Made by a program: the position numbers and the translations under genes
Shown here: positions 1 through 8,695 of the stretch, piece by piece
How positions within the stretch are numbered: the first letter of the stretch is position 1
How the letters are laid out: each line of letters starts with the position of its first letter
Assembly: GCA_020633205.1 (NCBI GenBank)
Contig: JACKEB010000014.1
Span: 558,001-622,000, forward strand
Reading direction: 5' to 3'
DNA from: Polyangiaceae bacterium
GTDB taxonomy: Bacteria; Myxococcota_A; Polyangia; Polyangiales; Polyangiaceae
DNA: 64,000 nucleotides
The notes under the pieces: generated by a model
Seen by the model: only the letters and a program-made list of their open reading frames with translations
Databases searched by the model: none
Told to the model about the DNA's origin: nothing

Positions 1-476
1 TCGAGGCTCGCAAGGAGATGGGCGTGATCGTTCTGAGCTGGCTCCCAGGTTGGCCAGTTTGGAGAGCAGCTATCCGAACCTGCGCCGCCCAGGCTGGTGG
101 TGATCACTCCAATGTGCAAGTCCCGAACGGGCGGGAGTTCCCGCTCGAGCCCATCTGGGCAGGCCGCGGTCGGGTCCGCCAAGGTGATGCGCTGATCCGC
201 GCTCACGCAGTCGGGGTTGACGAGCCGGTGCACCAGCAGCGGAGCGGCGTCGGCGAAGGTCGCCTGGAACGGGTCCATGCCATAGGAGTTGTCGACGACG
301 AAGAGCAAGTCGACCTTGGTCGGTGTCGCTGCCGTGGGGGCGGCGTCGGAGTCAGCCCCCGCGTCGGTATTCGCGCAACTCGCCGGGTCGCCCTCACAGC
401 CAAGTAGCGTGCGGCCGCATCCAGCCGTTCCGAGTAGCGCGCCCACCATCAACCAAGTCAACCTGCGTGCAAGCAT
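1..476 (-). CDS. VWA-domain lipoprotein, N-terminal part (runs off left edge)
   Basis: Reading on the minus strand from an ATG at 476, the frame is open to the window edge (about 158 codons seen). It starts with a lipoprotein signal peptide (lipobox LGTAGC, Cys20), then a short Asp/Ala-rich linker, then the first strand of a von Willebrand A fold (KVDLLFVVDNS, residues 54-64). It is a clear paralogue of the lipoprotein at 11996-14242: both continue with a 'RLVNP.CVS' segment, a 'ACPDG' segment and 'IGVITTS'. The metal-site motif reads D-N-S-Y-G instead of D-x-S-x-S, so the second Ser is lost. The role is unknown; a surface-exposed binding protein is inferred. Confidence 0.8.
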   Translation of the reverse strand, partial: MLARRLTWLMVGALLGTAGCGRTLLGCEGDPASCANTDAGADSDAAPTAATPTKVDLLFVVDNSYGMDPFQATFADAAPLLVHRLVNPDCVSADQRITLADPTAACPDGLERELPPVRDLHIGVITTSLGGAGSDSCSPNWPTWEPAQNDHAHLLASL

Positions 477-606
477 GATCCTAGCGTCTTACCCGCTGGG
501 CGTTTCCGACCTTCCTGCGCCTTGCAGGCGTTGAACCCCTCATACAGAACGACGTTCCCGACCGCGTGGAACCAGCCCAGTGCAATCGGGCGACTGGAGT
601 GTCAGC

Positions 607-1305
607 TCAAGCGGCCGCGACGGCCCGCGGTTTGCGGGCATCGATCAGAAACAGCAGCGCGAAGACCAGGAAAAAGGCCATGGAACTCAGCTGATAGAAG
701 GTGAGCCCCCAGAGCACGCGCGGTTCTGGGCGCAAGAGCTCGGTCGCGATACGCCACAGCATGTACGCCATCAGGTAGAGCTTGATGAGCTGCATACGGA
801 ACAAGCCGCGTCGGGCGGCGAGGAGAAGCAACACTGCGGCCGTGGCGTGAAACGCGAACTCATACAGCTGCGTCGGATGCCGAGGCAGCCCATCCTGAAA
901 CCGCACCGCCCAGGGCAGGTCGGTGGGGCCTCCGAAGCAGCAGCCAGCGTGGAAGCAGCCAAGTCGGCCGATGGCAATGCTTGCGGCCACCGGTGCGGCG
1001 AAGGCATCCCCTGTCTTGTGACGCACGCCTGCTACCAGCTTGGCCACCTCCACTCCGAGGTATCCCCCCGCCAGGCCCCAGGTGATGGTTCGCCCATCCT
1101 TCAGCCAGGCGCTGCCGTCTACCAAGCTCTGCCAGTCCGAAAGCGCGTAAGGCAGCTTGGCGAAGAAGGTGCTCCCAATGATTGCCCCGAGGAAAAGCGC
1201 AAGGCGTTGTAGCCGCGTCTCGTGGGGCCCCCGTGGAAGAGCTCGCCGGACCAGCACGCCCACGACGAGGGCCGTCCCCATCAGTCCGAGATAGATCCAG
1301 TCCAT
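607..1305 (-). CDS. Short Lgt-like (prolipoprotein diacylglyceryl transferase family) membrane protein
   Basis: A 232-residue multi-span membrane protein of the Lgt family, whose classical members move diacylglycerol from phosphatidylglycerol onto lipoprotein cysteines. The Lgt hallmark HPTQLYE is at 143-149, and the late R-P-x-P...GLT...QLSS motif at 192-208. The loop that is GRIGNFxNGE in canonical Lgt here reads GRLGCFHAGCCFG (113-125). The protein is about 60 residues shorter than E. coli Lgt. The ATG at 1305 overlaps the upstream radical SAM stop by one base (TGATG), which fixes the start and implies translational coupling. A longer upstream frame lies wholly within the radical SAM gene and is not used. 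Whether it is a true Lgt or acts on another lipid is open; the altered loop and neighbour favour a specialised role. Confidence 0.8.
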   Translation of the reverse strand: MDWIYLGLMGTALVVGVLVRRALPRGPHETRLQRLALFLGAIIGSTFFAKLPYALSDWQSLVDGSAWLKDGRTITWGLAGGYLGVEVAKLVAGVRHKTGDAFAAPVAASIAIGRLGCFHAGCCFGGPTDLPWAVRFQDGLPRHPTQLYEFAFHATAAVLLLLAARRGLFRMQLIKLYLMAYMLWRIATELLRPEPRVLWGLTFYQLSSMAFFLVFALLFLIDARKPRAVAAA

Positions 1306-2783
1306 CAGTCCGAGCTGGTGCGCTGAGTGAGCTGGATGAGTTGCGACTCCAGCTCGGGCAGAGCTGCATGCCCCGGCCGATACAGCACGTTGTAAGCGCA
1401 GAACGGGATCACGTGGCCGCTTGGCAAGACGTGATGCGTGCAGCACTTCATCACTCTTCGCAAATCGAAGTTGTACACATCGAGGAACGACGTGATGGCG
1501 ATACGGAAGACGCGCTCGGGAGACAGCGTCTCGTTCAGCGCGGCGCCGAAGAAGTCGACCACCGCCTTCGCGTCTTGCGCCCCGACTTGACTTAGCTGTC
1601 GTTGACCGAGGGCTGTGGCGAGCCACGACTCCACCGTGGCGCAGTCCCCAGCACTGCAGCCCTCTGCGCGCAGGTACTCTTCCACGAGCTGCCTCGCGCG
1701 GGGTCGATCGAAGGCGATGCCGTTGGCGAGCAGGTCCTTGTGCTTCTGCGCGTCGATGAAGCGCAGGAGGGGGTACAGGCGTTCTCCATCCCGATAGGCG
1801 TAGCTCAGCGTGTGGCAATTGGGATGCGCGCACGGCAACGGCATGAAATCGGTTTCCCGGAACAACCCAGCGGTTTGCTCGGCGATCCCTTTCACGACGT
1901 CTGGGAAAGTGACTCTTCGCTCGAGCGTCTCCGGGAGTTCGCTGCGTCCGCTGTAGGTCGCCGGCTGGAAGCTCACGCCGCCGATATTCGGGCGCTTCAC
2001 CGCGTAGTCGATCAGCGCGCCGAGCTGGTTGTCATTGATTCCAGGTTGCAGCGTGGCGACCAACGTCACGCGCACGTCGTGCGCCGCCAGGAGGTCGAGC
2101 GCCTCGAGTTTTTCCGCGAGGATGTCGGCGCCACGCAGGCTCTCGGTAGCCTTGGCCTCCAGGCTGTCGAGCTGAAAGTAGACCTCGAATCGACGCTCGT
2201 AGCGCGCCACGTGCTCCACCAGCTTCGGGTCGCGCGCGAACCTGAGGCCGTTGGTGTTGACCATCACGTGCTGGACGTTGCGCTCGTACGCATACGCCAG
2301 GACCTGCTCGAAGTCTGGATGCAGCGTGGGTTCGCCTCCAGAGAGCTGAAGGATTTCCGCCTGACCTTCAGCGGCGACGAGGCGATCGATGGCGCGCTTC
2401 ACGTCTTCCAGGGACTCATGGGCGCCGCCCGGCGCGCTACTCGCGTAACACATCGGGCACCGCAGGTTGCAACCCTGCGTTAGCTCCACCAGTCCGATGC
2501 AGGTGTGCTGTTCATGCTCGGTACAGAGGCCGCAGTCATAGGGGCAGCCACGCTTCGGCGAGATGCCAAAGCCTGCGGGGATCTTCCCCGGGACAGCAAA
2601 CTCGAGACGGTCGTAGTAGTCGACGTCCGAGCAAATGAAGTCCTCGCGCGCTCCGTGCTCAGGGCAGTGCTTTTGAAAGTAGACGCGTTTGCCCCGCGTG
2701 ATGATCTTCGCGGAAACGACGCGATGGCAGTCGGGGCACAAGCTCTGAGTGAGGCCCAAGAAGCTGTAGTCGCGGAGTTTCAT
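1305..2783 (-). CDS. Tes/MJ0619-like radical SAM enzyme (candidate lipid-tail coupling enzyme)
   Basis: A 492-residue radical SAM protein with several metal sites. A rubredoxin-like N-terminus has C16-x2-C19 and C40-x2-H43. An auxiliary set reads C80-x3-C84-x2-C87-x7-C95. The SAM cluster motif is C105-x3-C109-x2-C112, followed by the SGGEPTLHP motif. Late motifs PCAHPNCHTL and IPFCAYN are also present. This arrangement is what I know of the archaeal MJ0619/Tes family, where Tes joins isoprenoid tails to make membrane-spanning tetraether lipids; bacterial homologues exist. The ATG at 2783 overlaps the upstream stop by one base; an earlier start 21 bases upstream lies inside that gene. Substrate cannot be read from sequence; the Lgt-like partner downstream supports lipid or lipoprotein chemistry. 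Confidence 0.85.
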   Translation of the reverse strand: MKLRDYSFLGLTQSLCPDCHRVVSAKIITRGKRVYFQKHCPEHGAREDFICSDVDYYDRLEFAVPGKIPAGFGISPKRGCPYDCGLCTEHEQHTCIGLVELTQGCNLRCPMCYASSAPGGAHESLEDVKRAIDRLVAAEGQAEILQLSGGEPTLHPDFEQVLAYAYERNVQHVMVNTNGLRFARDPKLVEHVARYERRFEVYFQLDSLEAKATESLRGADILAEKLEALDLLAAHDVRVTLVATLQPGINDNQLGALIDYAVKRPNIGGVSFQPATYSGRSELPETLERRVTFPDVVKGIAEQTAGLFRETDFMPLPCAHPNCHTLSYAYRDGERLYPLLRFIDAQKHKDLLANGIAFDRPRARQLVEEYLRAEGCSAGDCATVESWLATALGQRQLSQVGAQDAKAVVDFFGAALNETLSPERVFRIAITSFLDVYNFDLRRVMKCCTHHVLPSGHVIPFCAYNVLYRPGHAALPELESQLIQLTQRTSSD

Positions 2784-3385
2784 CAGGGCAGGCTCGCGAA
2801 GCAAATGATTGCGAAGATGACCACCGCGGCCACCAGGAGCATCAACACGACTGCAGTCACCACCAGAAACACAGTGACGCCGATCGCCAGGCCCTTGATG
2901 ACCTTGTCTCCTGGGCGGTCACCGCGGCCCTGAACCGCACCGTCGAGGTTCCTTGGGTAGGCGTCAGCTCCAGCTTGAGCGGAGGCCAATGTCGGGGCGG
3001 CTGCTGCACCCAGCGCAGACGCTGACGCTTGCGCGGACGCGCGGGCAGCAGCCTCAGCTGCGTCGGCTTCAGCCGACGCCGCGTCGGAGCGCCAAAAATC
3101 GAGCCTGCCTACCCAGGCGATGCGTGCCAGCACGACGGAGACCGGGAGCACCAGCACACCGTACGGAACCAGAAGCCCGGGTGCTATCGCCCACAGCTGC
3201 GCGCCAACGAGCAACAACACTAGGCTCGCCAGGATCACTATCACGAGCCAGGTGCGATCGCGCTTGGCGACAGCCGGAGTTGCCGCAACGCCGACCCTCG
3301 GCAGCGAACCCTTGCAGAGCCAGCAGCGGGTGGCGCCCACGGCCACCGTGGTTTGGCAGTGCGGGCACGGGTAGGTCGCGCTCAC
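2783..3385 (-). CDS. Zinc-ribbon membrane protein
   Basis: A 200-residue protein of unknown function. An N-terminal zinc ribbon (C7-x2-C10...C21-x2-C24) precedes two closely spaced membrane segments at about 45-90, an Ala/Ser/Glu-rich hydrophilic stretch, and a strongly hydrophobic C-terminal segment. It starts at a GTG that overlaps the stop of the upstream membrane-protein gene by four bases (GTGA), and its own stop overlaps the radical SAM start, so all four genes are coupled. The zinc ribbon resembles those of the cyclase encoded upstream in the same run. An adaptor holding the operon products at the membrane is inference only. Confidence 0.75.
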   Translation of the reverse strand: MSATYPCPHCQTTVAVGATRCWLCKGSLPRVGVAATPAVAKRDRTWLVIVILASLVLLLVGAQLWAIAPGLLVPYGVLVLPVSVVLARIAWVGRLDFWRSDAASAEADAAEAAARASAQASASALGAAAAPTLASAQAGADAYPRNLDGAVQGRGDRPGDKVIKGLAIGVTVFLVVTAVVLMLLVAAVVIFAIICFASLP

Positions 3386-4026
3386 GACTCTTCCCCCGAA
3401 TCAGCCATAGGGAGGTCAGCCGGAAAGGTCGAGTTGGGCGCGCTGTCTACGGCGGCGAACAGTCGCTCTGCCGCGTTGATCAGGACGATCAACACACCGG
3501 AGAGAATCACCACTGCGAGTCCGAAGATCAGCTGGTGGTAGCGGGGGACCGCAAGCGCCGGACGCAAAACCGCCGTGTGCCACAAGAGGACGCCGTAGCA
3601 GACCAGCGTACCCGCGCCGGTACACGCGATCAGACGCTGGCTGAAACGCGTCGCGCTCAGAGCGAGCACTAAGAAGAAGCCGATCAACATCGGGCTCTTT
3701 GGCCCGTCGAGGACCGCTAGCACGGCGGTCATCATCGCAAGATCGATGCTGGTGGTCAGGTACTTGAGCCAGATCGGGAAGTAGCGCAACCGCATCACGA
3801 CGACCGTCAGCAGTGCCGCGCCGACCCAGCTGCCAACCAGAGCGGTTACCATCGCATGCATGTCCCGGCCGACGACAGAAGGCATGCCGAGGGCGCGCGA
3901 CCCGTGGTGATTGATGATCTCGATGACGTAGAACGCCAGCACCGCCGACGCGCGCGCCAGATTTGCGAAAGATTCCCCGCGGAATTCTTGCTTGCGCTTG
4001 GCGATCTGCCAACGATTCGGGAGCAT
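3382..4026 (-). CDS. Multi-span membrane protein, unknown function
   Basis: A 214-residue integral membrane protein with about six hydrophobic segments between residues 20 and 190 and a short hydrophilic C-terminus. Topology resembles the membrane sensor modules found in front of cyclases and histidine kinases, but no output domain is attached. It lies 14 bases after the stop of the cyclase/ATPase gene and overlaps the next gene by four bases, so it is almost surely co-transcribed. A stand-alone sensor for the adjacent cyclase is a reasonable guess without direct support. Confidence 0.75.
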   Translation of the reverse strand: MLPNRWQIAKRKQEFRGESFANLARASAVLAFYVIEIINHHGSRALGMPSVVGRDMHAMVTALVGSWVGAALLTVVVMRLRYFPIWLKYLTTSIDLAMMTAVLAVLDGPKSPMLIGFFLVLALSATRFSQRLIACTGAGTLVCYGVLLWHTAVLRPALAVPRYHQLIFGLAVVILSGVLIVLINAAERLFAAVDSAPNSTFPADLPMADSGEES

Positions 4027-4040
4027 GGGCGCTTCTGAGG

Positions 4041-7000
4041 TTAGAGCGCCGCGGCGCTGGCCTTGGCTTTGTTTGCCAGGGCGACGGCGCCTTGGGCCGC
4101 CGCCACCTGCTCGGCTCGAGCGAACTCGCTTCGAGCGCTGTTCATGTCTCCCCGCGCCTTCATCAGCTCTCCGTGCAGGCGATGTAGCTCCGACTCGAAG
4201 AGCCGCTCGTCTGAGGCCTCCACGTAGTCGAAGGTCGAGCCCAGCGTGTTCTGCGCGGCATCCACGTCTCCGCGTGCGAGCTCTGAAGCCGCCAGCCCGC
4301 CGTTGAAGTAGGTCATTGCGGCGCGAGTTCCGATGGCCATCAGCGCGCTAATTCCCATCCGGATATCTTCGACGCCGGACTCCGGGTTCCCGAGCCCGGA
4401 CACCGCCCACCCTCGGTTGACCTGACCTTGAGCCGCCCAATGCGGCATGCCTTGTTCGTTGCCGAGGCGTATCACTGTCTCCGAGTGTTCCTTCGCCTTG
4501 CTGAATTCGTCAACCAAGCAGAAGTGAGTGGCCAAAACGCATTCCACGAAGCCTCGAGTGCTCGGTTGGCCGAGCTGCTCAGAAAGCTGGAGTGCTTGGT
4601 TCACGCGCTGCTTGGCCTTTTCCGTGTGTCCGTCGTGGGCGTGCACCCAGGTGAGGAAGCTTGCGCACATCGCACCCGCGTCCTGCCCGAAGAGCAGCGC
4701 CAGCTCGGCGTGTTGTTGTGGGTCGTATAGCTCCAGGCCCGTTTCGAAGGCGCGTCGCGCGGGCGCGACCTCCCCGCGCATGAAGCGGGCAGCGCCCAGC
4801 GCGGTGTGCGCCGCGAGCCGGATCCCGCTCTTGTCCGAGCGCTCTGCGAGCTCGAGCAGCTCCTCTCCCATGCGCTGCGCTTTCGGGTAAACGCCGCTGA
4901 CCTCGTAAAAGGTCCACAGCCCCCAGAGCGCCGGGAAGAGCTGGTCCGCTGCCGTGCCCGCGTTGCGCTGGCAGAGCTCGTACAGTTCCGCGTAGTGGGC
5001 TTCGACCTCCGGAGCCGCAAACCCTCGGGTGAGCATCAATGGTGCGCCGAGAGTCACGCGTAGAGAAAGCCGCAGCGGGTCATTGTCGGCGCTGACATCG
5101 GTCGCCAGCAGTGCCAACCCCCGCTCGAGGTGGTTGATCGACTCGGCGAGTGCGAATTCACGCAGGGCGCGCTGAGCTGCGTCGTGCCACAGCAGAGCGG
5201 CTTGACTGGTGTTGCCTGCTTCCGTGTGGTGATGCGCCAATACGGGAGGGGGCGTCTCGGTGAAGCGATTCGAGAGTAGCTGCGCGATGCGGCCGTGATA
5301 CTCGCGCCGCGTGCGGCGAGTGAGCGACTGGTACGCCGCGTCCTGAATCAACGCGTGTTTGAAGGTGTAAATCGCCTGATTGCCTTCCCCACGCCGATAC
5401 AACAGCTCGGCGCTGGTGAGGCGAGCCAGTTCGTGTTCGAGCTCTTGCGGGTCGAGCTCCAAGAGCTCCTGCATCAGCTGAAACGGAAACTCTCTACCGA
5501 CGCTCGCGCCGACTTGAACGATCGTCTTCGCTGGTGCCAAGCGATCCAGGCGAGCCATCAGGGAGTCCTGCAGCGTCGCCGGGATCGCGACCTGGGCCCG
5601 CAGCGCATCGCTGTTCCCGGCTTCGGTCACCATCTTCGTCAGCTCTTCCACGAAGAGCGGGTTGCCGTCCGCGCGTCGCACGATCTGCTCCAGGAGCTCA
5701 GCTGGTAGCGGAGCATCTGCGATGCGCTTCACGAGCTCCATCACCTGGTCGCTGGGGAGGCGGTTCAGCTGGATCGACGTATCCACGTTCCAAGGCACAG
5801 CGAACTGTGGACGCGTCGTCATCAACAGCAGGAGCGGGCGCGTGTGGATCCGTTCTGCGACTTGGGCCAAGAGCTCGAGGGTCGAGTGATCCGTCCAGTG
5901 CAGATCTTCGACGCAGATGAGCGTTGGCTTGTCCTCGGCGAGTCGAAACAGGAACGCGCACAAACCCTCGAGGATGCGCGCTCGACGGACTTGGGGAGGC
6001 AGAGCGTTCAGCGGACCCTCAGTCTCGTCGCCGAGGAGGCTCCGCAGCACCTGACCGTGTTCGGTGTTGAGCCGGAACTCTTGCGTCAGTGCATCGACGA
6101 TGGCCTGCGGTGCCTCGGAGTCGATGTGCGGAGCGGCCTGTCGTATCAGCTCTCCAACCGGGTGGAGTGCAGTATCCGCGTGGTAACTGGAGGATCGAGT
6201 CTGCAGCCAGCGATGGGGCCGGTCTCCCAGGCGCGCCCGGAAGGCGCGGATCAATGCTGACTTGCCGATCCCCGCGTCGCCGACGACGCAGACGGTGCGT
6301 CCACCCCCTCTGGACACTTCCTCGAAGCGCACGCTCAGGGTCGAGAGCTCCGCATCACGACCCAGGAAGGCGCCGTTCGCCGCGCCGGGTTCCCACTCGT
6401 CGATACGACTGCGGGTAAAGCCCATCACGCGGTGGAGCTCGAGTTCCAACCCCGCGTCGACCTTGCGTCGCCCGCAGCTCTCCAGGTCGAATACGTTGCG
6501 CATCAGACGTACGCTGTCGCCGCTCACGAGTACGCTGTCTGGTGGGGCGTGAGACTGAATCCGCGCGGCAATGTTGGGTGTCTCGCCGACCGCGAGCTGT
6601 TCTGTGGCGTGGACACCGCCCACGGTCCCCACCACCGTGGGACCGGTGTGAATTCCGATGCGTGCTGAAACTGAAATCCCGTGGTCCCGATGAAGCTTGC
6701 TTTGGTTGAGCTGTGTCAGCTTTTGTAGGATTTCGAGCGCCGTGCGCACGGCGCGTTGCGGGTCGTCCTCGTGGGCGCTCGGATAGCCAAAGTACGCCAA
6801 CACGCCGTCCCCCAAGTACTGAGCGACGTGACCTTCGTAGTGCTGGATCACCTCTTCGCAAACCGCCTGATATCCGCGAATCACTTCGCGCAAGTCTTCA
6901 GGGTCTAGCTGGGAGGAGAGCTGGGTCGAGCCGACCAAGTCGCAGAACATCACCGTGAGCTGACGCCGTTCGGCCTCGGGTGCGCGAAGTGAGGTTGGCG

Positions 7001-7235
7001 ACCCTTCGCTCTTGCCTTTGACGCTGGGTGGAGCGCTGGAGGAGTGAGGTTCGATCTCGCTCACTCGATCGCTGCGCGCACTGGCTCCCAGCTTCTCCCC
7101 GCACTCGTTGCAGAACTTCGCTTTGGGAGGGTTGGCGAAGCCGCAGCTCGCACACGGGCGAGGCATCGCGTCGCCGCACTCGTTGCAGAACTTCGCTGTT
7201 TCCGGGTTCTCAGTTCCGCACTTGCCACATTCCAT
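4041..7235 (-). CDS. Double zinc-ribbon / class III adenylate cyclase / AAA ATPase / TPR regulator
   Basis: A 1064-residue soluble signalling protein. Two zinc ribbons come first (C3, C6, C17, C20 and C28, C31, C42, C45). A class III cyclase domain follows at about 90-240, with metal-binding Asp99 (FCDLVGST) and Asp143 (LGDGVLAYFG) and the transition-state Asn221/Arg225 pair (NIAAR). An ATPase has Walker A GDAGIGKS at 319-326, and TPR-like helical repeats fill the C-terminal half. All catalytic residues are present, so it should make cAMP. The ATG at 7235 is preceded by GGAGG at seven bases, which decides against a TTG six bases upstream. This architecture is expanded in myxobacteria. Here it sits inside the six-gene run, suggesting it senses a state tied to the membrane genes downstream. 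Confidence 0.93.
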   Translation of the reverse strand: MECGKCGTENPETAKFCNECGDAMPRPCASCGFANPPKAKFCNECGEKLGASARSDRVSEIEPHSSSAPPSVKGKSEGSPTSLRAPEAERRQLTVMFCDLVGSTQLSSQLDPEDLREVIRGYQAVCEEVIQHYEGHVAQYLGDGVLAYFGYPSAHEDDPQRAVRTALEILQKLTQLNQSKLHRDHGISVSARIGIHTGPTVVGTVGGVHATEQLAVGETPNIAARIQSHAPPDSVLVSGDSVRLMRNVFDLESCGRRKVDAGLELELHRVMGFTRSRIDEWEPGAANGAFLGRDAELSTLSVRFEEVSRGGGRTVCVVGDAGIGKSALIRAFRARLGDRPHRWLQTRSSSYHADTALHPVGELIRQAAPHIDSEAPQAIVDALTQEFRLNTEHGQVLRSLLGDETEGPLNALPPQVRRARILEGLCAFLFRLAEDKPTLICVEDLHWTDHSTLELLAQVAERIHTRPLLLLMTTRPQFAVPWNVDTSIQLNRLPSDQVMELVKRIADAPLPAELLEQIVRRADGNPLFVEELTKMVTEAGNSDALRAQVAIPATLQDSLMARLDRLAPAKTIVQVGASVGREFPFQLMQELLELDPQELEHELARLTSAELLYRRGEGNQAIYTFKHALIQDAAYQSLTRRTRREYHGRIAQLLSNRFTETPPPVLAHHHTEAGNTSQAALLWHDAAQRALREFALAESINHLERGLALLATDVSADNDPLRLSLRVTLGAPLMLTRGFAAPEVEAHYAELYELCQRNAGTAADQLFPALWGLWTFYEVSGVYPKAQRMGEELLELAERSDKSGIRLAAHTALGAARFMRGEVAPARRAFETGLELYDPQQHAELALLFGQDAGAMCASFLTWVHAHDGHTEKAKQRVNQALQLSEQLGQPSTRGFVECVLATHFCLVDEFSKAKEHSETVIRLGNEQGMPHWAAQGQVNRGWAVSGLGNPESGVEDIRMGISALMAIGTRAAMTYFNGGLAASELARGDVDAAQNTLGSTFDYVEASDERLFESELHRLHGELMKARGDMNSARSEFARAEQVAAAQGAVALANKAKASAAAL

Positions 7236-7256
7236 GAGCAATCCTCCAGCGCCGCC

Positions 7257-8597
7257 TCAGAGGCCGCTCATCAAATCAGGCAACCGTCGGTCACGGATCG
7301 AAGCTTCCTGAACAGCAGAAAACGGCGCAGCGAACAGCGCCGCGTCCTGCTGCCTCGAGCGAAAATACTCGAAGATGAAGCGCATGCGCTGGGAAAGTTG
7401 GGCCCAGTCTTTGGCCGCGGTGCCTTGGGCCACCGGCGTCACGTTGGCCAACCAGACCAATGTGCGGTTCAGCCAACCTTCGAAGCGATCTCGTGTCCCC
7501 AGCCCAAGCTCTCGCGCGTCGTAGGCGCCGTACTGGCGCATGACAGCAACCAGCTCGTCATTCTCGAGCCGCTCCAAGTCAATTGGCCATAGACCCATAC
7601 CCGGCGCCGCGGGGATGTCTTCGCCGAGACGCAGCGTGCCGTTTGGCAGGGGCATGGTCATCAAGAGCTCCGTGGACAGCTCGCGAGCGATATTGAGCAA
7701 GTCGTCGGTGATCGGACTCAGCAGGCGGTCGAGGATGACATGGGCGCGACCGAGGACGCGTTCGTCCAGGCGCTGCGCGAGCGAGCGATGGTTCGTGGCG
7801 TAGACGAACTCCTTCACCGGGACCTCCAAGGAGCCTTGGATATACGTTTGGAGTCTGGTCTGTTCGTGAAGGCCGCCTTGAGCGTTTGCGAGCAGCAACT
7901 GTTCAGCCTTACGGTTAGGGTCCGATTCGAACATCGCCTCGTAGTAGTGACTCATCGACTCTCTCAGCAGGCTCTGACCACCACGCTGCACGCTCTCGAG
8001 GCCACCGGGTGTGCGGCGTACGTCGTCTGGTAGCGTGGGCCCAGGGTCGAAGCGCTCCAAGAAGCGCTGGAGCTTTGCGTCGTCTCGGGTGCGGTCTCCA
8101 CCAAACGTCTGGATGAAGCCGGCGAATGCACCGCCCAGCTCCGCGAACACGATCTTGTTGCCCGTGCGGATGTACGCGGCGATCTCATGGATCACATCGT
8201 CCGCTGCCCCGAGGAAACCGGCGTGGTCCTCTTCCAGCTTCGCTGCTGGGTCCACCTGGCGAAGCGCGCGCTGGAGTTCCGCCTTGCGATCCATCAGGTT
8301 GTTGCGGCACTCGTGGATGACCTGCTCGCGCGGGTTCCGCTGATAGGCGCTCTTGTGCTCGGCGCGCTCGATGAGCGTGCGTAGTGCTTTGGGCACCTCG
8401 TCTTCACGGATGAACGTGCCAGCCGTCTTGGAGGCCCAGGTGGCGTAGGTGCACCAGTTGAGGTTCCTCCGCCCCACGAGGTTGCCGAGCTCGCTCGAGA
8501 TGTCTGCGTAGGTCTGGGTGATCAGGAGGTTCCGCAGGACGGGCTGGTCGTCCATGTCCGCGATGGCGCGGACGTCGTCGGGAGTGATGCGCGGCAT
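7257..8597 (-). CDS. Hypothetical protein, first gene of the six-gene run
   Basis: A 446-residue, largely helical soluble protein that I do not recognise. There is no signal peptide or membrane segment. Notable stretches are an N-terminal NLNWCTYATWASKTAG segment (about residues 45-60), a helical centre with QGSLEVPVKEFVYATNH, and a C-terminal helix rich in aromatic and Arg residues. The N-terminal segment looks like a conserved motif of an uncharacterised family. It is 21 bases upstream of the cyclase ATG, so it is likely the promoter-proximal gene of the run to 607. Confidence 0.7.
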   Translation of the reverse strand: MPRITPDDVRAIADMDDQPVLRNLLITQTYADISSELGNLVGRRNLNWCTYATWASKTAGTFIREDEVPKALRTLIERAEHKSAYQRNPREQVIHECRNNLMDRKAELQRALRQVDPAAKLEEDHAGFLGAADDVIHEIAAYIRTGNKIVFAELGGAFAGFIQTFGGDRTRDDAKLQRFLERFDPGPTLPDDVRRTPGGLESVQRGGQSLLRESMSHYYEAMFESDPNRKAEQLLLANAQGGLHEQTRLQTYIQGSLEVPVKEFVYATNHRSLAQRLDERVLGRAHVILDRLLSPITDDLLNIARELSTELLMTMPLPNGTLRLGEDIPAAPGMGLWPIDLERLENDELVAVMRQYGAYDARELGLGTRDRFEGWLNRTLVWLANVTPVAQGTAAKDWAQLSQRMRFIFEYFRSRQQDAALFAAPFSAVQEASIRDRRLPDLMSGL

Positions 8598-8695
8598 ACT
8601 GCGGCGGATGTTAGTGGCACTTGCTCTTCCCTAGGAGGATTTCGGTGCACTGCTCACTTCCCCGGCAGACCTGCCTTTTCCGCGACGGTTGCTCC

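Noticed and set aside
607..1833. Extended 408-codon form of the Lgt-like protein
   Set aside because: The extra N-terminal part is out-of-frame reading of the radical SAM gene; the TGATG junction marks the true start.
8605..8640. Sigma54-type promoter TGGCAC...TTGC near 8611
   Set aside because: The two elements are directly adjacent without the required five-base spacer.
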